Below, one piece after another: positions 38,471-46,206 of a DNA stretch of 64,000 nucleotides. A program made the translations under genes and the position numbers. The notes beneath the pieces are model-generated. The model was not told where the DNA came from. It saw only the letters and a program-made list of their open reading frames with translations, and made no database searches. The DNA comes from Clostridium ragsdalei P11 (GTDB lineage Bacteria > Bacillota > Clostridia > Clostridiales > Clostridiaceae): contig NZ_LROS01000022.1 in NCBI RefSeq assembly GCF_001675165.1, forward strand, positions 1-64,000. The letters run 5' to 3'. Positions within the stretch are counted from its first letter, which is position 1. Each line of letters starts with the position of its first letter.

Positions 38471-38876
38471 GGTTTGTAGCTGAGAAGTTGACTTATACCA
38501 GTTCATATGCTGACAAATTTCATCAGACTAAAAACTTTTTATCCGATCGCTACCATTGCTAACACCCCCCATCTTTTATCAAAGTGGGGGGTAAGCACTG
38601 CTACGCGCCTGGATAAGTTCTTCTAAGATTCAGCTGGGGAAAGTCATCCTTATAAGCAAACTCCATCTGAACCTAAGAATCACTTGATAAGTCTAAAGTT
38701 CCGTATTTTGAAAATCTAAAGAAACTTATATAAACTCATACCTCAGACATATATAAGCTTCTAAGATTTTCTAAAATACCTCACTAAGATTTATAAAAAA
38801 AGTTTTTAAGTGTGATTTCAATTTTGTCAGCATTATTTTCGGGTATAAGTTCAGCTTCCACTTACAAACTCTATAT
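38468..38876. repeat. Long palindromic repeat, family A copy 3, carrying a family B domain
   Basis: Outer inverted arms: 'CTTATACC' and 'ATGCTGACAAA' on the left mirror 'GGTATAAG' and 'TTTGTCAGCAT' on the right, and both arms share the AGTTTGTA-like outer end. Interior (about 38686-38800) is a long hairpin with tip TCATACCTCAGAC (38737-38749), equivalent to the family A tip. A separate structured block (family B, 38539-38690) sits within the left part. It lies between convergent genes (GxGYxYP plus, PilZ minus). Confidence 0.75.
38539..38690. repeat. Structured repeat family B, copy 1
   Basis: TTATCC (38539-38544) closes with GGATAA (38611-38616). Inside is a helix built on TGCTAACACCCCCCA and TGGGGGGTAAGCA. 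A second hairpin follows: TTCTAAGATTCAGCTGG with CCATCTGAACCTAAGAA. The same P1-P2-P3 plan recurs at 54934-55060, and deleted copies are at 56207-56268 and 44518-44537. No open reading frame. It may be a MITE or a structured RNA; strand of expression unknown. Confidence 0.7.
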
Positions 38877-39052
38877 AGATTAATCCCATAAAAATTAATA
38901 GTTACAGTTGATTTTAAGCTAGAATACCCACATAGAGTTTTCAATTGAAATTTGGAAGCGCTATTTACATACTTATTTTTAAATTATATATTGAAAATTA
39001 AGATGAGATTTAATTTTAATAATATCTGCCATTAAAGAATTGTTATAGAAAG

Positions 39053-39418
39053 CTACTTTACAGAAAAAGTCTCACATCCTCTTTTTAATACTTCTCTATA
39101 CATATTTTGCATAGCTATGAATTCACCACCAACAAAAAATCCAGTATCGCATATATTTACGTGCTGCACTTTAATAATTGCAGGTATAGTTACATTATTA
39201 AATTTAAAGGCAATTGATAACATGTCGCCTTTTTCAAAACTTATATTGGAGATAAAGGCTATTCCATTAGTAGAAATATTTACACCTAGCACATCTAAAT
39301 TTATTTCTTTTAAATTTACGCTTTCAATTTTAAAATTATAGTCATACTTATATCTTTTATTTGCTCTTTTTTCTTTTTTTAATATTGTAGCTTTTTTATC
39401 TAAAAAATTTTCTATCAC
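39053..39418 (-). CDS. PilZ-domain protein (c-di-GMP receptor)
   Basis: 121 residues. The c-di-GMP-binding motifs are both visible: RANKR (RxxxR) near residue 18 and NISTNG (N/DxSxxG) near residue 47, in 'VLGVNISTNGIAFISNISFEKGDMLSIAFKF'. It is a stand-alone PilZ domain, typically a c-di-GMP-responsive adaptor for motility or surface polysaccharide. The start is a GTG with GGGGG upstream. The HD-GYP protein (4449) and GGDEF protein (59566) in this window indicate an active c-di-GMP network. The partner protein is unknown. Confidence 0.82.
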   Translation of the reverse strand: MIENFLDKKATILKKEKRANKRYKYDYNFKIESVNLKEINLDVLGVNISTNGIAFISNISFEKGDMLSIAFKFNNVTIPAIIKVQHVNICDTGFFVGGEFIAMQNMYREVLKRGCETFSVK

Positions 39419-39525
39419 TTACTTTACCCCCATATTAATACTGTTCTTATTGGCAAAATTCATGTTATTTATAAAATTCATGGATTTTATTTAATCTTAG
39501 TCTAATTTTTTATTTTATCTATAGC

Positions 39526-39732
39526 ACAAAAATACCATTTTCATTTTAAACAAAAATGGTATTAATTTCAATCAATATTGGGATAATTTGATATAATATA
39601 CTAAAATTTTATTAATATTGGCAATGGTTGTACAATAATATACTGATATTGTAATAGATTAAAGTAATAGTTGAGAATACTTCATAACATTTATTTACAA
39701 TTAAAAATTTGTATTTAAATATTCTCAACTAT
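39526..39732. other. Gap with two hairpins, no gene seen
   Basis: The 39419-39791 gap holds ATACCATTTT/AAAATGGTAT (about 39531-39562) and a perfect 13-base inverted repeat ATAGTTGAGAATA (39667-39679) with TATTCTCAACTAT (39720-39732), whose 40-base loop is AT-rich. The latter may terminate the deacetylase transcript (minus strand) or be a small palindromic insertion. I see no coding region. Confidence 0.4.
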
Positions 39733-39791
39733 AGATTATATGTTACGTATAAGTTCAAACCTCAATTATAAAAACTATATTATTACATTTA

Positions 39792-40574
39792 CTAATTTTT
39801 AAATAACTTTTCTAAAAATGAAGAAGCTTTATTAGTTCTTATTGGAAAATAAACCTCCCCTGTATCTTCTGTTATAGTTTTAAACTCATAGCCCTGTAAT
39901 TTATAGTACTTTATTATTTCAGGGAGAGCAATACAAGTATTTTTATGCATATAATCGCAGTGCATTAAAAGTATTACTGGATTGTGTTTATCTGGATCTT
40001 TAGTAGCCTCTTTGACTAGTTTATCCGGTGGACTTTTGGGGTTAATTCCATCAGATGCCTGTATGTTCCAGTCATATATTTTGAACTTATTGTTGTGCAA
40101 TTTCTCTAAAAAACTTTTATTTAGATGTTTCCTGCTCCCTCCTGGGAATCTTATTAAGTGACTTTCCTTCCCTGTAACTTTCTTTATCAATTCGTTAGAT
40201 TTATTCATTTCATCTATAAAACTGTCACCATTTTTGTATATTTTTCTATATTTATGAGTATATGTGTGAAGTCCTATACTGTGACCCTCACTATATATTC
40301 TCTTTACTACCTGTTCATTATCTTCTATTTGATTACCTATGAGAAAAAATGTAGCTTTTACATTGTTCTCCTTTAGTATATCTAGAAACTTATCTGTAAG
40401 TTTACTAGGTCCATCATCAAAAGTTAAGTAAATTATTTTTTTATTGTCCTTCTGTAAATCTTCATTCAAGTTATGTTTTGAATTATTTGCGAAAACCACA
40501 TTGGAGTTTATTGTCATAAAAAATATACACATAAATACAGCTGTCCTGACAAATATATTATTTTTATGTTTCAA
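39792..40574 (-). CDS. Secreted polysaccharide deacetylase (NodB domain, CE4)
   Basis: 260 residues from a TTG with AGGAGG upstream. An N-terminal signal segment ('FVRTAVFMCIFFMTINSNVVFA') precedes a NodB domain with 'IIYLTFDDGPSKLTDKFLDIL' (motif 1, Asp pair), 'GHSIGLHTYTHKY' (motif 2 HxxxH) and 'LIRFPGGSRKHL' (motif 3). It removes acetyl groups from N-acetylglucosamine in peptidoglycan or other glycans at the cell surface. It follows the phytase-like phosphatase gene by 13 bases, so the two form an operon. Confidence 0.9.
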   Translation of the reverse strand: MKHKNNIFVRTAVFMCIFFMTINSNVVFANNSKHNLNEDLQKDNKKIIYLTFDDGPSKLTDKFLDILKENNVKATFFLIGNQIEDNEQVVKRIYSEGHSIGLHTYTHKYRKIYKNGDSFIDEMNKSNELIKKVTGKESHLIRFPGGSRKHLNKSFLEKLHNNKFKIYDWNIQASDGINPKSPPDKLVKEATKDPDKHNPVILLMHCDYMHKNTCIALPEIIKYYKLQGYEFKTITEDTGEVYFPIRTNKASSFLEKLFKN

Positions 40575-40587
40575 TCTATAAGACCTC

Positions 40588-41538
40588 CTAATTTAAGTCT
40601 TTAACTGAATCTTTATTGCTTTTTAACCACTCAGACCAACTAGTATTAAAATTATCCTTATTTTCTTTTGCGTATTCATAGAACTTCTTTATAAATTCGG
40701 ATCTCTCTGAGGATTTACTTCCAACTTTATGAAAAGGCTTAAGTAAATTTTTTCCTCCAAGCAAAATCTGTCTCTCCATTATATCGTCTAAGCTTACATC
40801 CTTAGCATTTTTCATGATATCGTACATTGTCATAAACGTAGTAGTCCTTCCAATTCCAGCTTTGCAGTGAAAATGCATCCATGTACCTGGCGGTGTTTTC
40901 TTTACAATACTTATGAAATAATCCACCATTTCATCTGTAGGACCTTCTGTATCTGTAACGGGTATTCTTACATAGGACATCTTATTTTCTTCTACCAGTT
41001 CCCTCTCATCTTGAACTTTAGCTGGAATTATTTCTTTTTTCTCAATGTCAAGTTCCTCATTTAATTTGATACCTTTTAACCTTTCGCTTTCATCCTTTAA
41101 TACCTGCTCCTTAGTAAGTCCCTTATTTGCATTATTTTTTTCTTCTCCTACCCAGCTAACTGCCAAGTCATTTATAAAACCATGGGACTCTTCCCTTAAA
41201 TCTACTACCAATATAGGTACATTACCTATTTCCTCTTTCACCATTTTTATATTCTGCCCTGTAAACTGTGCGCTGCCTGAAGCATTTAAAGAGGATAATC
41301 CCTTCAAATTTAAGGCTTTACCATAAACTCTAATGTCATCTGTAGTTTTTCTGAATCTCTTAGGAATTTTATTTTTCTTTTTAGAGTCTATTTTAAGCTG
41401 TACATTTTTATTTTGTATGTGTTCAAGCTGCACATTTTCATTTTGCATTTGTGTAACTTCCTTGGAATATACTACAGGTACTCCAAGTAAAGATACTAAA
41501 AACATAGTGCACATAAAAATGCTTAATTTTTTCTTCAT
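40588..41538 (-). CDS. Secreted PTP-like phytase / dual-specificity phosphatase
   Basis: 316 residues with an N-terminal signal peptide ('KLSIFMCTMFLVSLLGVPVVYS'). The active-site P-loop is 'HFHCKAGIGRTTTFMTMYD' (HCxxGxxR, about residue 226), and the upstream 'ILVVDLREESHGFINDLAVSWVG' supplies the conserved DLREE. This layout matches PTP-like myo-inositol phosphatases (PTPlike_phytase) of Selenomonas and relatives. Likely reaction: dephosphorylation of phytate or phosphotyrosine outside the membrane; the substrate is uncertain. AGAGGTGG precedes the ATG. It is the first gene of a two-gene unit with the deacetylase. Confidence 0.85.
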   Translation of the reverse strand: MKKKLSIFMCTMFLVSLLGVPVVYSKEVTQMQNENVQLEHIQNKNVQLKIDSKKKNKIPKRFRKTTDDIRVYGKALNLKGLSSLNASGSAQFTGQNIKMVKEEIGNVPILVVDLREESHGFINDLAVSWVGEEKNNANKGLTKEQVLKDESERLKGIKLNEELDIEKKEIIPAKVQDERELVEENKMSYVRIPVTDTEGPTDEMVDYFISIVKKTPPGTWMHFHCKAGIGRTTTFMTMYDIMKNAKDVSLDDIMERQILLGGKNLLKPFHKVGSKSSERSEFIKKFYEYAKENKDNFNTSWSEWLKSNKDSVKDLN

Positions 41539-41677
41539 ACCTTGCCACCTCTTTTTTATTAATTATTTATATATTTTTTTCAATATTTGATAAATAATAT
41601 CTCTGCTTATTATGTGTATATTTTCTTATTCAATGCTAAAAATAACTATGTATTTTGAATCTAAGGAGGGTATTTTT

Positions 41678-41830
41678 ATGGCTAAAGCAGGAATGAGAAG
41701 GCCCGATCCAAGTGACCCTCATGGTACTGAAAGCAATAAAAAGATGAAATCTAATAGAAATACTGTGAAACCTGTGAAAGAAATCCAGGGAAAAGCTAAA
41801 ACTGGAAATAAGAAAGCAGGATTAATTTAG
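41678..41830 (+). CDS. Small basic hydrophilic protein, unknown
   Basis: 50 residues starting MAKAGMRRPDPSDPHGTESN, then 'KKMKSNRNTVKPVKEIQGKAKTGNKKAGLI'. It has no Cys or Trp and is rich in Lys, Gly and Asn, so probably disordered. AAGGAGG lies 8 bases before this ATG; a longer in-frame version from 41612 has no ribosome binding site. It is followed 12 bases later by a second similar small gene. The composition resembles minor small acid-soluble spore proteins, but I do not recognise the family. Confidence 0.65.
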   Translation: MAKAGMRRPDPSDPHGTESNKKMKSNRNTVKPVKEIQGKAKTGNKKAGLI

Positions 41831-41842
41831 GAGGTAATATAA

Positions 41843-41965
41843 ATGACAAAGGACAGTCAGCCTGATAACAAAAAGGCCAGAGCTAAAAAAAGTAAAGGCC
41901 AGATACCTATTACTGAAGAAGGACAAAATCATAATAAAAACAATAAAAAGCAGTCAGCAAAATAA
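41843..41965 (+). CDS. Small Lys-rich hydrophilic protein, unknown
   Basis: 40 residues starting MTKDSQPDNKKARAKKSKGQ, then 'IPITEEGQNHNKNNKKQSAK'. It is highly charged and lacks hydrophobic segments, so likely disordered. AGGAGG lies 8 bases before the ATG. It is clearly cotranscribed with the 50-residue protein before it and followed by a hairpin. Small spore-coat or SASP-like proteins have this look. The function is unknown, but the ribosome binding site and operon structure make it a credible gene. Confidence 0.6.
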   Translation: MTKDSQPDNKKARAKKSKGQIPITEEGQNHNKNNKKQSAK

Positions 41966-41979
41966 AAACATTTAAAACA

Positions 41980-42013
41980 GGAGAAGTCATTAACAATATA
42001 TAATGATTTCTCC
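41980..42013 (+). terminator. Hairpin after the two small basic proteins
   Basis: GGAGAAGTCATTA (41980-41992) pairs with TAATGATTTCTCC (42001-42013). The T-run after it is weak. The remaining 42014-42267 gap before ssrA shows no gene; it must contain the ssrA promoter. Confidence 0.6.
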
Positions 42014-42267
42014 CTAAATTAGCTTTATAAAAGTAGTTTAAATCTCTAAAAAACTTTTGAGTTCAAGGGGTAATCTATAAAGTAAAAATCATATTCTATA
42101 AACTATTTTTAAACGCATATAGTATAACTAATTTTGGAATACTTTCTTATTATTTGTTATAGTTCAATTTTTTTATATTTGACTTATAGCAATCTGGGTG
42201 ATATAATTTAATACTGCATAAGATAATAATTATGCAATGTTAAGTATTCAAACACTTAACCCAACAT

Positions 42268-42627
42268 GGGGGCGCAATGGTTTCGACAGGGGTGTGATGT
42301 GTTTGAGAAGCGAGTCGAGGGAACCTGTGGGCCCGCGTTAAAAAACTATGGGATTAAATATAAACGAAAACAATAACGAAAATTTAGCTTTAGCAGCATA
42401 GTCTGCTAGCCGTCAGCCTAGACTTCCCGCGATCTAGGGTCTGGCGTCGACAGCGGGGAAACGAGCCTAGGAAAGCTTTGACCTAGGAACGGAATTTATG
42501 AAGCTACTGAATTCAGAAGCCTGTCCTTAGGCGTCTGAAAGAGGGAATGTTAAATTAAGGACTGCACTCGGAGATGCTCAAATGTTTCTGCTTTTGGACA
42601 GGGGTTCGATTCCCCTCGCCTCCACCA
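42268..42627 (+). ncRNA. ssrA: Transfer-messenger RNA (tmRNA)
   Basis: 360 bases. The acceptor pairing is GGGGGCG with CGCCTCC, ending in an encoded ACCA. The 5' part has the conserved GCAATGGTTTCGACAGG and the 3' part GGACAGGGGTTCGATTCCCC. The tag reads NENNNENLALAA followed by TAG (42378-42417 region). It rescues stalled ribosomes and tags nascent peptides for proteolysis. The 3' end is a frequent island integration site, which appears to be relevant here. Confidence 0.97.
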
Positions 42628-42635
42628 TACATATG

Positions 42636-42664
42636 ACCGTACTGGAATCCAGTACGGTTTTTTT
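42636..42664 (+). terminator. Terminator of ssrA
   Basis: ACCGTACTGG (42636-42645) pairs with CCAGTACGGT (42649-42658), followed by seven T. A near-identical terminator occurs at 53393-53423. Confidence 0.92.
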
Positions 42665-42768
42665 GTGTGTCATAATTGTCTTGTAAATAGTTCCTGAGAA
42701 TTAAATGCACATATTTATATTCACGATATGTTAATATATAGTTGTACAACCTATTACAGGAGGACAAT

Positions 42769-43450
42769 ATGATACATATAATAATTATTTTACATTTTCT
42801 ATGTTTTTCATTAGGCGTAGGATGTATTACATTAAGTTGGTTAGTATATAAAAAGCATAAAAAAAATATATTAGAATACATAGTTATAGGAGAAATTATT
42901 TTTTCTATATGGTTTTTAATAGACACTCTATTTATTTATATTAGAAAAATATTATCAGAATATAAAATAGAGAATATTATTAATGTAATAAGTTATTTTT
43001 TAGCAGCAGCAGTTATCTTTTATGTATATAGAATTATTAAGAAGGTTAAGGATAATAAATTATATAAAAAAAATAAATGTGCAGGTAAAAATCATTATAG
43101 GACTAATAATAGCAACATGCATATTATTTTTATTTAGTTATAAGATTGTATTTCTCAAAGATGTACCTTATTTATGTTTAATATATATACTTCAATGCAT
43201 ATTAGTAATACTATGCTGTATTAAAGAAGAAAGCGAAATAGTGCATGAAGGAAAAAACGATTTAGAATGTCTTACTAATAGAGAAAAGGAAATTGCTGAT
43301 TATATTTGCATGGGTTTAAGCAATAAGGAAATTGGTAACAAATTATTTATATCCCCTAATACTGTAAAAAATCATGTTTATAATATTTATAAAAAAGTAA
43401 ATGTTAAAAATAAAGTAGAGCTTATAAACCTTATAAATAGGCGAGACTAG
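42769..43450 (+). pseudogene. Membrane-anchored LuxR/GerE-type regulator, frameshifted
   Basis: The ATG at 42769 has CAGGAGG upstream. The first frame gives four hydrophobic segments and reaches 'RIIKKVKDNKLYKK', then leaves frame in a run of eight A (43066-43073). The +1 frame continues 'INVQVKIIIGLIIATCILFLF', more membrane helices and a C-terminal GerE HTH: 'LTNREKEIADYICMGLSNKEIGNKLFISPNTVKNHVYNIYKKVNVKNKVELI'. Removing one A restores a single protein of about 226 residues with roughly six transmembrane helices plus the HTH. This could be true decay, a slippage-regulated gene or a sequence error. Confidence 0.75.
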
Positions 43451-43473
43451 TACTAATGTACTAGCTTTTTTTT
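43447..43473 (+). terminator. Terminator overlapping the LuxR-type gene stop
   Basis: CTAGTAC (43447-43453) pairs with GTACTAG (43458-43464), loop TAAT, followed by C and nine T. The stop codon lies within the left stem arm. Confidence 0.85.
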
Positions 43474-43556
43474 GTAAAATGAGAGCTTTAGACTATGTAT
43501 AAATAAAAAAAGAATTATTATACTCTTCCCATACAGTAAGTATTGGAGGAGAAGTT

Positions 43557-44516
43557 ATGAAAAAAAGAAAAGTTATAATTTTGGTCGTATGCATTTTATC
43601 AATTTTAGTAGGATGCATAACAATGTATTATCCAAATTCAAAGGAAAATAGCAGAAATTTTTCCTATGTGAAAGCAAAAGAAGATTTAAAGGCAATAAGT
43701 AAAGAACCACATTCAACTTTATTTCATCAAAAAGCATTAAAGGATGTAAGACAATATTTATTTAATGAGCTAAAAGAATTAAATATGAATCCAAAGATTT
43801 TCAGCTACAAAAATATAAAAAATGATAAAGGACAAGTAGCAAATTTAAGTAACATATATGGGAAAATTGATGATAAAAATGGTGAAAATGGAAGCTATAT
43901 ATTACTTATAGCCCATTATGATTCTGCTGGAACTAATCCTCAAAATACCGGAGGATATTCTTTTGGAGCATCAGATGATGGATATGGTGTTGCAACAATA
44001 TTAGAGACATTAAGAAGTATAAGAAACAGTGGAAAAACATTAGAAAATGGTATTAAAATATTAATAACAGATGGAGAAGAGATGCATTTAATTGGATCAA
44101 GGGAGGAATATAATAATAATTTTTCTTTGTACAAAAATGTATCATATGTTATTAACTTAGAAGCTAGAGGGACTAGTGGACCTGCAATAATGTTTCAGAC
44201 AAGTGAAAAAAATGATAGAGTATTGGATTTGTACAAAAAAGCAAAATATCCTATAACGACATCATTAATTACAGATTTATATAAGGATTCAAGTAGATCA
44301 GATTTCTTAAATATTAAAAAGAAAGGATTAACATTTCTTTCATTAGGAATAATAAGATTAACTAATAATGAAAAACCAAAATATACTTTGCTGCTAACTA
44401 TAGCAGTAATGATTATATTATATATTCCACTAATGAATATATTACATATGGCATTTTCCATAGCATCTTTACCCTTCATATTTTTATTTTTAACCATAAT
44501 GAAATTGCCACAATAA
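43557..44516 (+). CDS. M28-family metallopeptidase, membrane-anchored, with probable internal deletion
   Basis: 319 residues. An N-terminal signal anchor ('VIILVVCILSILVGCITMYY') precedes an M28 domain with metal ligands 'LIAHYDSAG' (His), 'GASDDGYGVATILE' (Asp), 'ITDGEEMHLIGS' (Glu pair) and 'NLEARGTSG' (Glu). After 'SRSDFLNIKKKGLTFLSLGII', where M28 enzymes continue to a final His ligand (YHT-like), the sequence jumps to 'NNEKPKYTLLLTIAVMIILYIPL', a transmembrane segment. The last metal ligand is missing. I infer an internal deletion that leaves the frame open, so peptidase activity is doubtful. GGAGG precedes the ATG. Confidence 0.75.
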   Translation: MKKRKVIILVVCILSILVGCITMYYPNSKENSRNFSYVKAKEDLKAISKEPHSTLFHQKALKDVRQYLFNELKELNMNPKIFSYKNIKNDKGQVANLSNIYGKIDDKNGENGSYILLIAHYDSAGTNPQNTGGYSFGASDDGYGVATILETLRSIRNSGKTLENGIKILITDGEEMHLIGSREEYNNNFSLYKNVSYVINLEARGTSGPAIMFQTSEKNDRVLDLYKKAKYPITTSLITDLYKDSSRSDFLNIKKKGLTFLSLGIIRLTNNEKPKYTLLLTIAVMIILYIPLMNILHMAFSIASLPFIFLFLTIMKLPQ

Positions 44517-44517
44517 C

Positions 44518-44537
44518 TATTTATCCGATGACTACCA
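44518..44537. repeat. Fragment of repeat family B (copy 4)
   Basis: TATTTATCCGATGACTACCA directly after the M28 stop matches the opening of family B copy 2 (TTTATCCGATGGCTACCA, from 54933) with one mismatch. The rest of the repeat is missing. Confidence 0.45.
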
Positions 44538-44596
44538 CAATATGAGTTTTCTTCATCATAATCTTTATTTCTCCTATCTAAAAATATGTAAAAAAA

Positions 44597-44627
44597 GGTA
44601 TCCAACGTATTGGACACCCTTTTTTTA
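44597..44627. terminator. Terminator after the M28 gene
   Basis: Stem GGTATCCAA/TTGGACACC (44597-44618) is followed by seven T and preceded by seven A, so it can act on both strands. Confidence 0.8.
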
Positions 44628-44692
44628 TACTAGCTATTGATTTTACTTGCTTTAGTATATTAAAAAAATTCATGATACTTATAGTATTTTAT

Positions 44693-44840
44693 TTATAACT
44701 TAATATTTTTAATATCATTTATTTTTATATATTTTACTTTTGGCACACGTACACGCCTCTCCCGCTTGCAGACAACCAAAAATTCTATCTCTGCTTTTGT
44801 TTCTGCTAAAGTTTCTAAGGATTCTTCTATTTTTTTCTTT
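44693..44840 (-). pseudogene. Possible gene remnant in the gap before the ABC permease
   Basis: The minus strand reads 'KKKIEESLETLAETKAEIEF' and then 'LVVCKRERRVRVPKVKYIKINDIKNIKL' to a stop at 44693. There is no start codon or ribosome binding site. The composition looks like coding sequence, and the end is faintly like a LytTR-type strand pattern. The rest of the 44628-44927 gap holds nothing I can name. Confidence 0.3.
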
Positions 44841-44927
44841 TATACGATTGTATATATCAACTTCTAATATTAATATTGTGTCCTAATTTTTAATAAATAT
44901 ACAACTTATATAATTATTAACACTTTA

Positions 44928-46205
44928 CTAGTTATTTAATATTAATATTTTCTTTTTAGTAATAATGTATCCTAACAATTGAACAATAATATAATATGCC
45001 AATATTTTAAATGTATCTATCTTAAATTCTCCATTGGTATTTAAAACATAAATATATACAATACTTGTTAATACCGTTAAAAGTGCAGGTAAAAAAAATA
45101 TTATTCTAATTTTATATGTTAACAAGGTATCTATTTCCTTATCAATTAATCCAATATAATATAATTTAGTCCTTTTAAGTTGCCAGCCACAAAAATCTAT
45201 CTTTGCTTTAAAATATAAAATATTAGAAGAAACAATAAAACTCAATAGTACAATAAACATATATATGAAATTGAAAGCAGACCCACGAAAAATGCTGTAA
45301 ATATTAAAAAATGTTTTTACATTTGGCAAACTATACACTCTATTGCTGGTAATAAATATAGTGTTTAGGAAAATAATAAAAAGAATTATATATTTATTTT
45401 TTTTGAAGGAATCTTCTAGCTCATTTACTAATAAAATTCTCTTATAATAAAAGCTTTTACTTCTTTTTATAAAAACGACAAAAATTTTTATAAAAATTAA
45501 AAATAATATATAAATTACTAATGTACATATTAAAGAGTAGTCAACATAATATCTAGATTGAAAGTTTACAAACATTCTTTCCTTAAAATTTATATAACAC
45601 AGTATTAAAATAGAAATTATTGTTTTTGCGAACTCTTCTTTCTTAGAATATTTTATATACAAATTTTTATAGTTCACTTCATTAATTACTGACAGCTTAT
45701 CCATAAATTTAAATGTCCATAAAATAAATATAATAGTAAGAAAAACATAGTATCCAATTGTAACTATAAAAATAATTGATTGAAATTTAAAAGTAAAAAT
45801 AAGCATTCCCGATAATTTTAGTGCAAAAAGTACAATAATTTTTGAAAATGCTGCACCTAAAATCAATCCTATGGGCATATAGATAAAAAAAGTTAGCACA
45901 TTTTCCATAAAAATTAGCATCTTAATTTCGCTGCATGTCATTCCTAAAGTCAAAAATGTTGTAAATTCCTTTTGCCTATATTTTATAAAGGAAATGTACG
46001 TAAAAATGTTCCACAACATTGTATTAAAAACTGCAATTGAGGGGAGTATAAAAATATTTTTTAGTCCAATTGCTGTTACATATGAATTATAAAATATTAG
46101 CTCCGCAAAGAAGAATGAAACTGAAATTACAAGAGAGAATATGTATGCAAAATATTGACCTAAATTTAATTTTATAGTTTGTTCAAGCATCTTTCTCCAA
46201 TTCAT
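44928..46205 (-). CDS. ABC transporter permease, FtsX/BceB-like
   Basis: About 425 residues from the ATG at 46205 (a GTG at 46217 inside the ATPase gene is the alternative). About ten hydrophobic segments. The start 'NWRKMLEQTIKLNLGQYFAYIFSLVISVSFFFAELIFYN' and 'YRQKEFTTFLTLGMTCSEIKMLIFMENVLTFF' match the FtsX-like block of bacitracin-type permeases. It is shorter than typical BceB (about 650) and the large extracellular loop is reduced. It is cotranscribed with the ATPase, histidine kinase and response regulator as a Bce-like peptide-sensing or resistance module. Confidence 0.8.
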   Translation of the reverse strand: MNWRKMLEQTIKLNLGQYFAYIFSLVISVSFFFAELIFYNSYVTAIGLKNIFILPSIAVFNTMLWNIFTYISFIKYRQKEFTTFLTLGMTCSEIKMLIFMENVLTFFIYMPIGLILGAAFSKIIVLFALKLSGMLIFTFKFQSIIFIVTIGYYVFLTIIFILWTFKFMDKLSVINEVNYKNLYIKYSKKEEFAKTIISILILCYINFKERMFVNFQSRYYVDYSLICTLVIYILFLIFIKIFVVFIKRSKSFYYKRILLVNELEDSFKKNKYIILFIIFLNTIFITSNRVYSLPNVKTFFNIYSIFRGSAFNFIYMFIVLLSFIVSSNILYFKAKIDFCGWQLKRTKLYYIGLIDKEIDTLLTYKIRIIFFLPALLTVLTSIVYIYVLNTNGEFKIDTFKILAYYIIVQLLGYIITKKKILILNN

Positions 46206-46206
46206 A

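Noticed and set aside
38539-38690. Family B as the raiA or another named RNA
   Set aside because: No neighbouring raiA gene and no consensus I could match; left unnamed.
41612-41677. N-terminal extension of the 50-residue basic protein
   Set aside because: No ribosome binding site upstream of 41612, whereas AAGGAGG sits properly before the ATG at 41678.
42555-42926. Minus-strand ORF of 123 residues overlapping ssrA and the LuxR-type gene
   Set aside because: It reads through the antisense of tmRNA and its terminator, with no ribosome binding site.
44195-44617. 140-residue minus-strand ORF antisense to the M28 gene
   Set aside because: Passes through the terminator and the antisense of recognisable M28 motifs.
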